Virus record (IMG/VR): IMGVR_UViG_3300032893_003193
Coordinates: 1 to 46,660 of that record
From: a virus
Strand: one strand, 5' to 3'
DNA: 46,660 nucleotides
Both the position numbers and the translations under genes were made by a program. A model generated the notes under the pieces. The model was given only the letters and a program-made list of their open reading frames with translations, was not told where the DNA came from and searched no databases. This document shows positions 40,593 to 46,660 of the stretch, piece after piece (the stretch's first letter is position 1; the number at the start of each line of letters is the position of its first letter).

Positions 40593-41403
40593 ATATCTCC
40601 GTACCCCACCAACCCGCATGTGTGGAATAAGCCGATCAGTGGGGGGTAGGGAGATGGGTGCAGCAAGAGGCTGCAATTTGGTCCTGCCTAAGCCCAGATG
40701 GACAATGGAGGACGTGGTGTATCAGACCACTAAGTGCTTCGAGGCACCGTAAGCCACCGCAGACGCATGTATGGCGTGGGGCAGCGAGACACCAGGGAGT
40801 CGCAAAGCTGGAAACTGAGCACATGCTATAAACGAGATCCCCAGCCAAGACGTTTTGGGCCATTATGGAGTTGATTAAGTAGCACCACCATGAGCCGCAA
40901 TAAATATGAATAGATGCGGAATTGATCGCTACACCCAAGTAGTAGGCAGGGTGGTGGTGCCGAAATATGCGACGCGATGAATAACGCCCACCACCCCAAA
41001 AGTGATGAAAAAACAGCACCACCACCCCACCCACTACATGAAAGAACTATGAAAGAACACGCGCAAGAACCACTTTTTAACGGCAGCCCTACACTTAGAG
41101 GCGTTAGGGAGTCGAACCCATAGGGATATAAATCCCGGCACTACTTCGGAAATCTAGGATCGACTATTTACCTTGTGGTCCGCCTGAGTTTTACGGGTTT
41201 CAGATTGTGCTCGCAGTCCTTGCGAACCACTAGGAGCAATCATTATTAACCGGATTAACGAAGGATCAGAGCAAGGGAACATCAATACCACATCCGACAG
41301 TACGGCAGATTGTCCCAAATCTGCAAAACCACCTCACACGGGAACCTTGCGGGTCCCCATGCCCAGCGCAGTGGAGAGTCGTGCAACCCCGCTGCTACCA
41401 GAC
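40593..41403 (-). ncRNA. Large structured non-coding RNA region
   Basis: About 800 bases without a credible gene. A consensus leftward promoter at 41410-41438 would transcribe it. Hairpins include GCAGATT/AATCTGC (41304-41323), a stem capped by a GCAA tetraloop on the leftward strand (41340-41357), GGGAT/ATCCC (near 41123-41136), GCAGC/GCTGC (40659-40673), GTGGT/ACCAC (40714-40730) and a 12-base match between GGGTGGTGGTGC (40949-40960) and GCACCACCACCC (41016-41027). Phages often place very large ornate RNAs (GOLLD, ROOL) beside tRNA genes; this may be one of them or a new type. I cannot assign a family. Confidence 0.5.
41098..41122 (-). other. Second T-arm/acceptor-like element
   Basis: Leftward reading gives TATGGG-TTCGACT-CCCTA followed by ACGCCTC. 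This closely parallels the 3' end of the element at 40441 (TAGGG-TTCGATT-CCCTA, AAGCCTT). A possible 5' partner AGGCG lies at about 41181-41185, and a variable-arm-like GGGAT/ATCCC is between, but D and anticodon arms do not form. Confidence 0.3.
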
Positions 41404-41409
41404 ACGAGA

Positions 41410-41438
41410 AGTATAGCAACACGGTACTTTGATGTCAA
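41410..41438 (-). promoter_or_regulatory. Leftward consensus promoter for the RNA region
   Basis: TTGACA (41438-41433), 17-base spacer, TATACT (41415-41410). It shares DNA with the -35 of the rightward promoter at 41429-41457, so the two face away from each other and may compete. Confidence 0.78.
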
Positions 41439-41457
41439 CATTTTCTCGTGGTGTAAT
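41429..41457 (+). promoter_or_regulatory. Rightward promoter 1 for the amidoligase operon
   Basis: TTGATG (41429-41434), 17-base spacer, TGTAAT (41452-41457). Its -10 lies in the left arm of the inverted repeat at 41449-41485, so a bound repressor would block it. Confidence 0.6.
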
Positions 41458-41485
41458 ATGAAAAACCATATTTCGCATTACACCA
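41449..41485. promoter_or_regulatory. Inverted-repeat operator candidate
   Basis: TGGTGTAAT (41449-41457) and ATTACACCA (41477-41485) are perfect complements with a 19-base spacer. The centre-to-centre distance of 28 bases is near three helical turns, as for sites bound by a dimer or pair of dimers. Confidence 0.55.
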
Positions 41486-41495
41486 TAAATTTTTA

Positions 41496-41524
41496 TTGTA
41501 TTCACCTTTTTAATTTGTTAATAT
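41496..41524 (+). promoter_or_regulatory. Rightward promoter 2 for the amidoligase operon
   Basis: TTGTAT (41496-41501), 17-base spacer, TAATAT (41519-41524). It would start an mRNA about 20 bases before ATG 41552. Confidence 0.5.
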
Positions 41525-41551
41525 TATCTCCATAAACATTTATCTATTTTT

Positions 41552-43186
41552 ATGCCAGGAGCACCAGAACAAGCACCAGAAAATGCAATAAATCCAGTAA
41601 ACCCATGGGGACAGAACCATTTTGGGCTTGTACACGGTGCTGCCGAAATGGTTTGGCGGATGCAACGAGAAGCGATTTTGCAAAACGTGGAAATAATACA
41701 ACCCGCTGAGCTAGCAGTAAGACAGACACAAGTCACTCCACAAGCTACAAAACTAAAAGAACCGACCGTGTATCGCTCGAACGAAAAAGGAGAATATGTG
41801 GTGTCCACACGTCCTTTCGGTGTGGAGTACGAAATCAATTTTTCTTGGAGTAACGCAGATGAACTGCGACGCATGATCGGTGCGGAGTACAACATCGTGA
41901 GTGATGGTTCAGTACGAAATGGCTTGGAGGTAGTAAGCCCGGTACTCCAGGGGCACGCCGGAGAACAACAGGTATTCAAAACATGTGCATCTATTAAGAA
42001 ATTAAAAGGTGCCACTGACGAGTCATGCGGTTTGCACGTCCACCTGGATGCAGCAGACTTCTACAAACCCACTGTAGCAAAGTCATCCAGCCTTATTAAT
42101 ACCTACATTAAGTATAAAGAAAAGAAAAGCCACGACAAGGTTTTGTGGATTGTCCACAGCTCTGTTATTAAATTCCTCATCAAAAGAGGAACCACAGAAG
42201 ACAGGCATCTTGCCGATTGCATGACCGGACGCTCACCATTTAGCGCAAGCAGCACCGACCGACTCATTAAGTACATGAATGACGCTACGTTTTTCCCGCA
42301 CCGCGTTCTCTTTGTGAACCACAAAGGAAAAATGGACCAACCACAAACATGCAAAATCTTGGCACATGGAGTACTAGGCCGAAGAAATAGGATTTTTAAA
42401 GAAATGCCCGTAGACAAAAACGGAGACTCAAAACTCGACGAGTGGAACGGACGACCCGCAATAAACCCTATCAACGGATACGTGTATATTGACCCCACAC
42501 GTGCAGATAAAATGCGTGTAATTATCCTTCCATTGGTAAACGAAGACACGAAACAACTCAGTAGATTAAAGCGTCTTGCCGCATTCTACATTGCATTTGA
42601 TGATGTGATTGCATCAATGCTTCCATCGGACCGCAGAGCGAATGACTTTGCGCGACGTGTATCACAGCGTGCGTCGCTGGAAGACATTAATTCATGCAGA
42701 TCGGTGCGGGACTTTATGCGCCTCTGGTTCCACCTACATGACGACGACACCATTGAAACTGCACAACACAATCGTCGCCACCACTCACGATATTGTGGTT
42801 TGAACCTCCACGCCTTGCTAAAACATGGTACTGTGGAAATTAGGTACCTCGGAGGCACAATCGACCCACACGAAATCATACAGTGGGTATACTTACACCA
42901 AACAATCTTAGACATTGCAGCCGACACGAGTGACCCACGATTCAACATGGAACTTCTGTCTAAGGCGTCAATGATTATTCGCCCAGATTACAAGGCGGAT
43001 GTATTCTTTAAAAAGCTGAAACTCCGTCCCGAAACAGAGCAATACTTCCGTGAACTCATCGGGAGACTGAAAGAGGACGACAGAACGCTGGTAGACGAGC
43101 TAATTGAAGAAGAGGCGCGAGTAGTACAGGACGACTACGAAGAACGGATGTTAGTATTAGAAGATGATGGTGACTTTTTAAACTAA
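41552..43186 (+). CDS. Amidoligase (COOH-NH2 ligase, glutamine-synthetase-like fold)
   Basis: A 544-residue enzyme of the Amidoligase_2 type. Motifs: FGVEYE at 89-94 (metal-binding glutamates), DGS at 118-120, LEVVSP at 125-130, CGLHVHLD at 159-166, RYCGLNLH at 413-420 and TVEIRYLGG at 427-435. The family is related to glutamine synthetase and gamma-glutamylcysteine ligase and joins a carboxylate to an amine with ATP. A Pro- and Gln-rich N-terminal stretch of about 85 residues is extra. It heads an operon with an amidotransferase 2 bases downstream. The real substrate is unknown; peptidoglycan or peptide modification has been predicted for such phage genes. Confidence 0.88.
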   Translation: MPGAPEQAPENAINPVNPWGQNHFGLVHGAAEMVWRMQREAILQNVEIIQPAELAVRQTQVTPQATKLKEPTVYRSNEKGEYVVSTRPFGVEYEINFSWSNADELRRMIGAEYNIVSDGSVRNGLEVVSPVLQGHAGEQQVFKTCASIKKLKGATDESCGLHVHLDAADFYKPTVAKSSSLINTYIKYKEKKSHDKVLWIVHSSVIKFLIKRGTTEDRHLADCMTGRSPFSASSTDRLIKYMNDATFFPHRVLFVNHKGKMDQPQTCKILAHGVLGRRNRIFKEMPVDKNGDSKLDEWNGRPAINPINGYVYIDPTRADKMRVIILPLVNEDTKQLSRLKRLAAFYIAFDDVIASMLPSDRRANDFARRVSQRASLEDINSCRSVRDFMRLWFHLHDDDTIETAQHNRRHHSRYCGLNLHALLKHGTVEIRYLGGTIDPHEIIQWVYLHQTILDIAADTSDPRFNMELLSKASMIIRPDYKADVFFKKLKLRPETEQYFRELIGRLKEDDRTLVDELIEEEARVVQDDYEERMLVLEDDGDFLN

Positions 43187-43188
43187 TT

Positions 43189-44550
43189 ATGTGTGGAATT
43201 TTATTTGTCAGTGCACGAGAGGGGAGAAACGCCGTAAAGCCAACTTTAAGGCGGTGGCGTAAGCAAAAACACCGAGGCTCCGAGGGTTTCGGATACGTTA
43301 CTATCGACCAAAATAATAAAATTGGCGAAGTAATGCGTGCAACCACCGGGACCGAAATAGAAAAGATGCTGCGACAAGAAACCGCAAAGCACATCATGTT
43401 CCACCACCGAATGCCGACATCCACGCCTAACTATGTGGAAGCGACACACCCCCTTGTTGTTCAGTGGAATAAGCTCGACCACGATTATTACATCGTACAC
43501 AACGGGGTTATTTCCAACTGGCAAGAAACATTCGAGAAGTACAAAACAGAGGGATATGTATTTCGTACCGAATTTCACCAGTACAAAGCAGAGGAATTTG
43601 TAAACTCTAAAAAGGTTTACTCCGAGGACCCGGAAATAAAAATCAATGACAGCGAATCATTTGCTATTGATCTTGCAATGTTCCTTGATGGTAAAAAGGA
43701 CGCAATCGAAAGCGTGGGGAGTATTGCGTTTATTGCTATCCAAACAGACAAAAACAGTTACGTAAAGAAAATATTTTGGGGCCATAACTACCGCAACCCA
43801 CTACTCCTTGAACAAGACAATACTGTGTTCGCCCTTAGATCAATGGGTGGTAGCTCTAAGGACGTAAAAACAGATGTTCTATTTAGTTTGGAATGGGACA
43901 CCGGAGAAATCATTGAAAAGTCAATAAACATCGGATACGGTTTTGCAGTTGATAAAACCAAAGGATCGAATGATTGGGAGCGATACTGGCCCAAGGAAAA
44001 AACCACAGGATTTAACACGGCAAAAACAAAAGAAATCGACCAGGGGATTACTAGGTTTCTCGACCCAAACTATCCCATGCTTCCCGATGGTATGGTGGCC
44101 TCTCCCATAAAGACTAAGGACATGTGGGAACGGGAACGCGAACAGCCAGCAGAAGACTATTCCGACGATTACGATTACGATTTTTTAGAAGAAAGAGGGG
44201 CCGACGAACCCTCCATTATAGAAATATTCGGAGGCGACGACGACGCACAAAAAAAACTCATGCAAGAGATCGTGGAAATGAGCGAGTATAAGCAGGGCGA
44301 CCCCGACCACATCCGCACACTACGCTCCGAACTCCGCAATGCACTATACGACTACGCACGATCACAAAACGAGTACCACGACGCTATACTATTGATTAAG
44401 GAGTCTAAGGGGGACAACTACGACCACCGAGAAAAAGACGCCGCGTGGGGGCTTTTAGAGGCTGCTAGGGCCGATGTAGCAGACTGTCGAAAGAACGTAG
44501 ACGCAACCGCAGCAGAACTAACAGCGTGGATTAGTAGCGAGAAATGGTAA
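43189..44550 (+). CDS. Class II glutamine amidotransferase with acidic extension
   Basis: A 453-residue protein. The N-terminal Ntn-hydrolase domain has Cys2 (MCGI) as nucleophile once Met is removed, KHRGSEGFGY at 27-36, HHRMPTST at 72-79, HNGVISN at 104-110 and NDSES at 153-157, like the glutaminase domain of GlmS and asparagine synthetase. It frees ammonia from glutamine. After residue 285 a region rich in Asp, Glu and Tyr, then a coiled-coil helix pair, makes a 170-residue extension I do not recognise, possibly the dock for a ligase. It follows the amidoligase by 2 bases and probably feeds it ammonia. Confidence 0.88.
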   Translation: MCGILFVSAREGRNAVKPTLRRWRKQKHRGSEGFGYVTIDQNNKIGEVMRATTGTEIEKMLRQETAKHIMFHHRMPTSTPNYVEATHPLVVQWNKLDHDYYIVHNGVISNWQETFEKYKTEGYVFRTEFHQYKAEEFVNSKKVYSEDPEIKINDSESFAIDLAMFLDGKKDAIESVGSIAFIAIQTDKNSYVKKIFWGHNYRNPLLLEQDNTVFALRSMGGSSKDVKTDVLFSLEWDTGEIIEKSINIGYGFAVDKTKGSNDWERYWPKEKTTGFNTAKTKEIDQGITRFLDPNYPMLPDGMVASPIKTKDMWEREREQPAEDYSDDYDYDFLEERGADEPSIIEIFGGDDDAQKKLMQEIVEMSEYKQGDPDHIRTLRSELRNALYDYARSQNEYHDAILLIKESKGDNYDHREKDAAWGLLEAARADVADCRKNVDATAAELTAWISSEKW

Positions 44551-44621
44551 ATCATTGCTGTCAAGTACAACTTCATGGTATATTTATTCATGGATTTAAT
44601 GTGAAGATTTAAAAATAAATT

Positions 44622-44663
44622 ATGTGTACAAATATTAAGGTTTGTAAGGTGTGCGGAAAATAA
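44622..44663 (+). CDS. Micro-ORF ahead of the second ligase
   Basis: A 13-codon frame (MCTNIKVCKVCGK) ending one base before the next gene (TAA-T-ATG). It looks like the first half of a zinc ribbon, cut off after CKVCGK. It may serve reinitiation, or be the remnant of a zinc-ribbon or HNH gene. Confidence 0.35.
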   Translation: MCTNIKVCKVCGK

Positions 44664-44664
44664 T

Positions 44665-45726
44665 ATGCGAGAACTATCCACGCAGCAAGACTTGAAAATG
44701 GGATGCGACCCCGAGTTTTTCATCACAAAAAACGGTAAAGTAATCGGGGCCGAGCATGTACTACCGAAAGAGGGACTAATCGGACCAAGGGGTAAATTCA
44801 TCATTGATGGTGTGCAAATCGAAATGAACCCCGCGCCATCGTACTGTCGTGGATTGTTGGGAAACTATATCGGTGACTGTTTTCGCCTTCTTGAAAGACA
44901 CCTGGAACTCGGTGGTTATAAGAAAGAGGGTGTTAGCGTCAGTTTTGATAATACAGTAAAGATCACGCGCACTAATTTTGAAAAATTGAGCAATAACTGC
45001 AAGCAATTCGGATGCAGCGTAAGTAATAACGTGGGACCAGACGGACAAATCATGCGCTCATATATCGACGTAGACCCCACAGTATATCGTTCACGCTCCG
45101 GTGGTGGACATATCCATTTCGGTGATTATGAATACACCAACCGCCCCGGACAAGTTAAGAAAGCACTAAAAAATGTACAAGTAATGGTTCCTGTGCTTGA
45201 TATTATTCTCGGCAACACAATGGTCCTCATTGATCGCGACCGAGGAAACAGGGAGCGACGCAAAACATACGGACGTGCTGGTGAGTTTCGACTACCTTCA
45301 TACGGTTTGGAGTACCGCACACCTTCTAACTTTTGGTTAAAATCTCCTGTACTATTTTCTCTCGCGTTTGGCCTTGCACGACTCGCTGTTCAGCTTGTTG
45401 TAGAAAGTGACCGTGAAAATAACTACGTCAAAGAACTCCTATCGCGTGTGGACATGGAGGATATACACGACGCAATCAACCGTAACTCAGCACTAAAAGC
45501 ACGCAGAAACTTTGACAAGATACTAGACTTGCTCATGGATATTATCCCCGCCGCTACCGTCACTACATTTTATCCATTCAGTGCATACAACATCGAACAA
45601 TTTAATAAGTTTGTTATCGGGGTGCAAAAGGAAAAAATCAAATTCACTAAACCATTTGAGACGTGGCTACGAATGGACAACGCACACAACCACGGAATTA
45701 ACGACTACCTAAACAGAATGAAGTAA
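44665..45726 (+). CDS. phiEco32-like COOH-NH2 ligase type 2
   Basis: A 353-residue enzyme. GCDPEFF at 13-19, DGVQIEMNP at 48-56, GGGHIHFG at 146-153, YGRAGEFR at 202-209 and GLEYRTPS at 214-221 are the marks of the phiEco32-like COOH-NH2 ligase-type 2 family, of the glutamine-synthetase-like fold. It differs from the first amidoligase, so two carboxylates or two steps are likely. A gamma-glutamyl-cyclotransferase-like gene follows by 4 bases. Family sure, substrate unknown. Confidence 0.92.
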   Translation: MRELSTQQDLKMGCDPEFFITKNGKVIGAEHVLPKEGLIGPRGKFIIDGVQIEMNPAPSYCRGLLGNYIGDCFRLLERHLELGGYKKEGVSVSFDNTVKITRTNFEKLSNNCKQFGCSVSNNVGPDGQIMRSYIDVDPTVYRSRSGGGHIHFGDYEYTNRPGQVKKALKNVQVMVPVLDIILGNTMVLIDRDRGNRERRKTYGRAGEFRLPSYGLEYRTPSNFWLKSPVLFSLAFGLARLAVQLVVESDRENNYVKELLSRVDMEDIHDAINRNSALKARRNFDKILDLLMDIIPAATVTTFYPFSAYNIEQFNKFVIGVQKEKIKFTKPFETWLRMDNAHNHGINDYLNRMK

Positions 45727-45730
45727 TAAT

Positions 45731-46096
45731 ATGGTTATCATCGGCGTTTACGGATCACTGAAAGAAGGATTTTATAACCACGACCCCTATATGAAGGGTG
45801 CACGAAAGATCATGGACACTAAGATTTTCGGTGCCATGGAGCTAATAAACGGCTCATATCCTATGCTTTTTGAGGACGGGCGTTATCCACAGTTTGATAG
45901 AATCCACGACATAGAGATATACGAAATTGATGATACAATGTTTGAGGCGATAGAGTATATGGAGTTGTTATCGGGGTACAAAATGGCACTCATGGACGTG
46001 GAAGGGATGGACGTTCACGTATTCCTCGCGCCACAAGGCCGCGCTTTCAACGAAAAAAACTTTATCGAATCTTATTCAAAAGAATTATTTAACTAA
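45731..46096 (+). CDS. Gamma-glutamyl cyclotransferase-like (AIG2/GGCT) protein
   Basis: A 121-residue protein of the GGCT fold. VYGSLKEGFYN at 6-16 forms the substrate loop and the TMFEAIEYMEL segment (69-79) holds the catalytic glutamate in the usual place. These enzymes release 5-oxoproline from gamma-glutamyl amines. Next to two ligases and a glutaminase it may trim or edit a gamma-glutamyl amide, or protect against unwanted products. Confidence 0.85.
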   Translation: MVIIGVYGSLKEGFYNHDPYMKGARKIMDTKIFGAMELINGSYPMLFEDGRYPQFDRIHDIEIYEIDDTMFEAIEYMELLSGYKMALMDVEGMDVHVFLAPQGRAFNEKNFIESYSKELFN

Positions 46097-46097
46097 T

Positions 46098-46265
46098 ATG
46101 AAAATAGAAAAACGCGCCGGGCTGTATGTAGCAAGAATTGGCGAATGGATGGTCGTGGCAACCACATTCGCAGAATCACTGAACACGGGTTTGGAATTGT
46201 TCTTTACAGGGTGTTTCTCTAAGCCACAAGTGGCAATTTTGAAGGGTGGAAAGTTATATGCCTAG
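46098..46265 (+). CDS. Hypothetical 55-residue protein
   Basis: A small mixed protein (MKIEKRAGLYVARIGEWMVV at the start) one base after the cyclotransferase stop. It overlaps the next start by eight bases (ATGCCTAG). No motif is known. Confidence 0.55.
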   Translation: MKIEKRAGLYVARIGEWMVVATTFAESLNTGLELFFTGCFSKPQVAILKGGKLYA

Positions 46266-46494
46266 ATCGTATTACATAGAAAATGCTGCGTGGAAGTCGC
46301 TTGACGACTATTGCAAGCGTAACCCAAAGCCGAGACTTTCGCCACGAATGCGACACCGATGCAAAATTTGGATCGCGTCGTGCATTCAAGACTATATAAT
46401 GGTCGGTCCTGATTATGAAAACGACCTATGGGTTATTGATGACGTGTCTGCAATGCGAATGATCGACTACGCGCACAGAACAATAAATGAATGA
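46258..46494 (+). CDS. Hypothetical 78-residue protein
   Basis: A basic, helical protein with WKSLDDYCKRNPKPRLSPRMR in the first half and an acidic second half (GPDYENDLWVIDD). ATG 46258 overlaps the preceding stop; an upstream GTG is less likely. No family recognised. Confidence 0.55.
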   Translation: MPRSYYIENAAWKSLDDYCKRNPKPRLSPRMRHRCKIWIASCIQDYIMVGPDYENDLWVIDDVSAMRMIDYAHRTINE

Positions 46495-46495
46495 T

Positions 46496-46660
46496 ATGAA
46501 TATAAAAATACTGTTAATCATGTTTGAGCTTGCAATAGCTGGTACTTGTCTGTGGTACACCTATTTACTGTATCAGATTGGAGCGTGGGAAGAGGCACCG
46601 CTAGGTATTATGGTGGCCGTCTTTCTGCTATACCTCAGTTATTTAATATATAAAAGCTAA
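46496..46660 (+). CDS. Small two-segment membrane protein
   Basis: A 54-residue protein with hydrophobic segments at about 4-25 and 36-52, joined by an acidic turn (GAWEEAP). It starts one base after the previous stop, and its TAA is the last codon of the window. Holin, anti-superinfection or envelope protein are possibilities. Confidence 0.55.
   Translation: MNIKILLIMFELAIAGTCLWYTYLLYQIGAWEEAPLGIMVAVFLLYLSYLIYKS

Noticed and set aside
41098-41190. Ordinary class II tRNA (Leu/Ser/Tyr)
   Set aside because: Length of 87 bases and a variable-arm-like stem fit, but only 5 of 7 acceptor pairs form and neither D nor anticodon arm folds.
1-46660. Stop-codon reassignment (TGA or TAG recoded)
   Set aside because: Both codons end many well-placed genes and the main genes have no internal TGA or TAG; only one suspicious in-frame stop, a TAA, was found.

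Overview
The window reads as the genome, or nearly all of it, of a tailed double-stranded DNA bacteriophage, most likely a podovirus. It has a phage terminase, portal, scaffold, HK97-type capsid, fibre proteins and very large virion proteins, but no recognisable tail tube, sheath or tape-measure gene. I see no integrase, repressor or attachment site, so a lytic life style is likely. Promoters are canonical bacterial sigma70 type (TTGACA / TATAAT with 17 bp spacers) and the code is standard. The host cannot be named from the sequence. Base 1 is the A of an ATG, the last three bases are a TAA stop, and both terminal genes point the same way. This fits a circularly permuted genome opened at a gene boundary, but is not proof.

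Region 1 (1-25087, rightward) is the virion block: glutaredoxin, small-terminase candidate, large terminase, portal, scaffold, decoration protein, major capsid protein, several repeat-rich fibre or spike proteins, a lysis-type cassette (two small membrane proteins around an M23 peptidase), a tail-adaptor-like protein and two large ejection-type proteins of 486 and 1504 residues. A bidirectional terminator at 25092-25115 separates it from the leftward block.

Region 2 (25214-40437, leftward) holds, read from its upstream end: a hypothetical protein, an ATP-grasp ligase, TOPRIM/DnaB-type helicase, a separate CHC2 zinc domain, an HNH protein, a structured RNA, a dNTP-diphosphohydrolase-like protein, a small regulator cassette (LuxR-type HTH, zinc finger, basic protein, histidine phosphatase), an SSB-like protein, a PD-(D/E)XK exonuclease, a lytic transglycosylase, class I ribonucleotide reductase NrdB and NrdA, a DnaQ-like exonuclease with zinc ribbon, a NinG-like protein, GroEL, a small protein and GroES. 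Individual promoters are visible ahead of most modules.

Region 3 (40441-41551) is 1.1 kb without genes. It has divergent sigma70 promoters, an inverted-repeat operator candidate, many hairpins and two tRNA-like T-arm/acceptor elements on the leftward strand. I read it as a large structured RNA locus.

Region 4 (41552-46660, rightward) is an amide-bond-forming cluster: two different COOH-NH2 ligases, a class II glutamine amidotransferase and a gamma-glutamyl-cyclotransferase-like protein, followed by small genes. With the ATP-grasp enzyme across the divergent promoter it forms the enzyme set predicted for some phages (phiEco32 type) to build or modify peptides. Its product is unknown and it is the best candidate here for a poorly described system.

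Translation signals are unusual. At least 18 starts sit one nucleotide after the previous stop (TAA-T-ATG or TAG-T-ATG), usually without a Shine-Dalgarno sequence, whereas the decoration protein and the LuxR cassette have strong ones.
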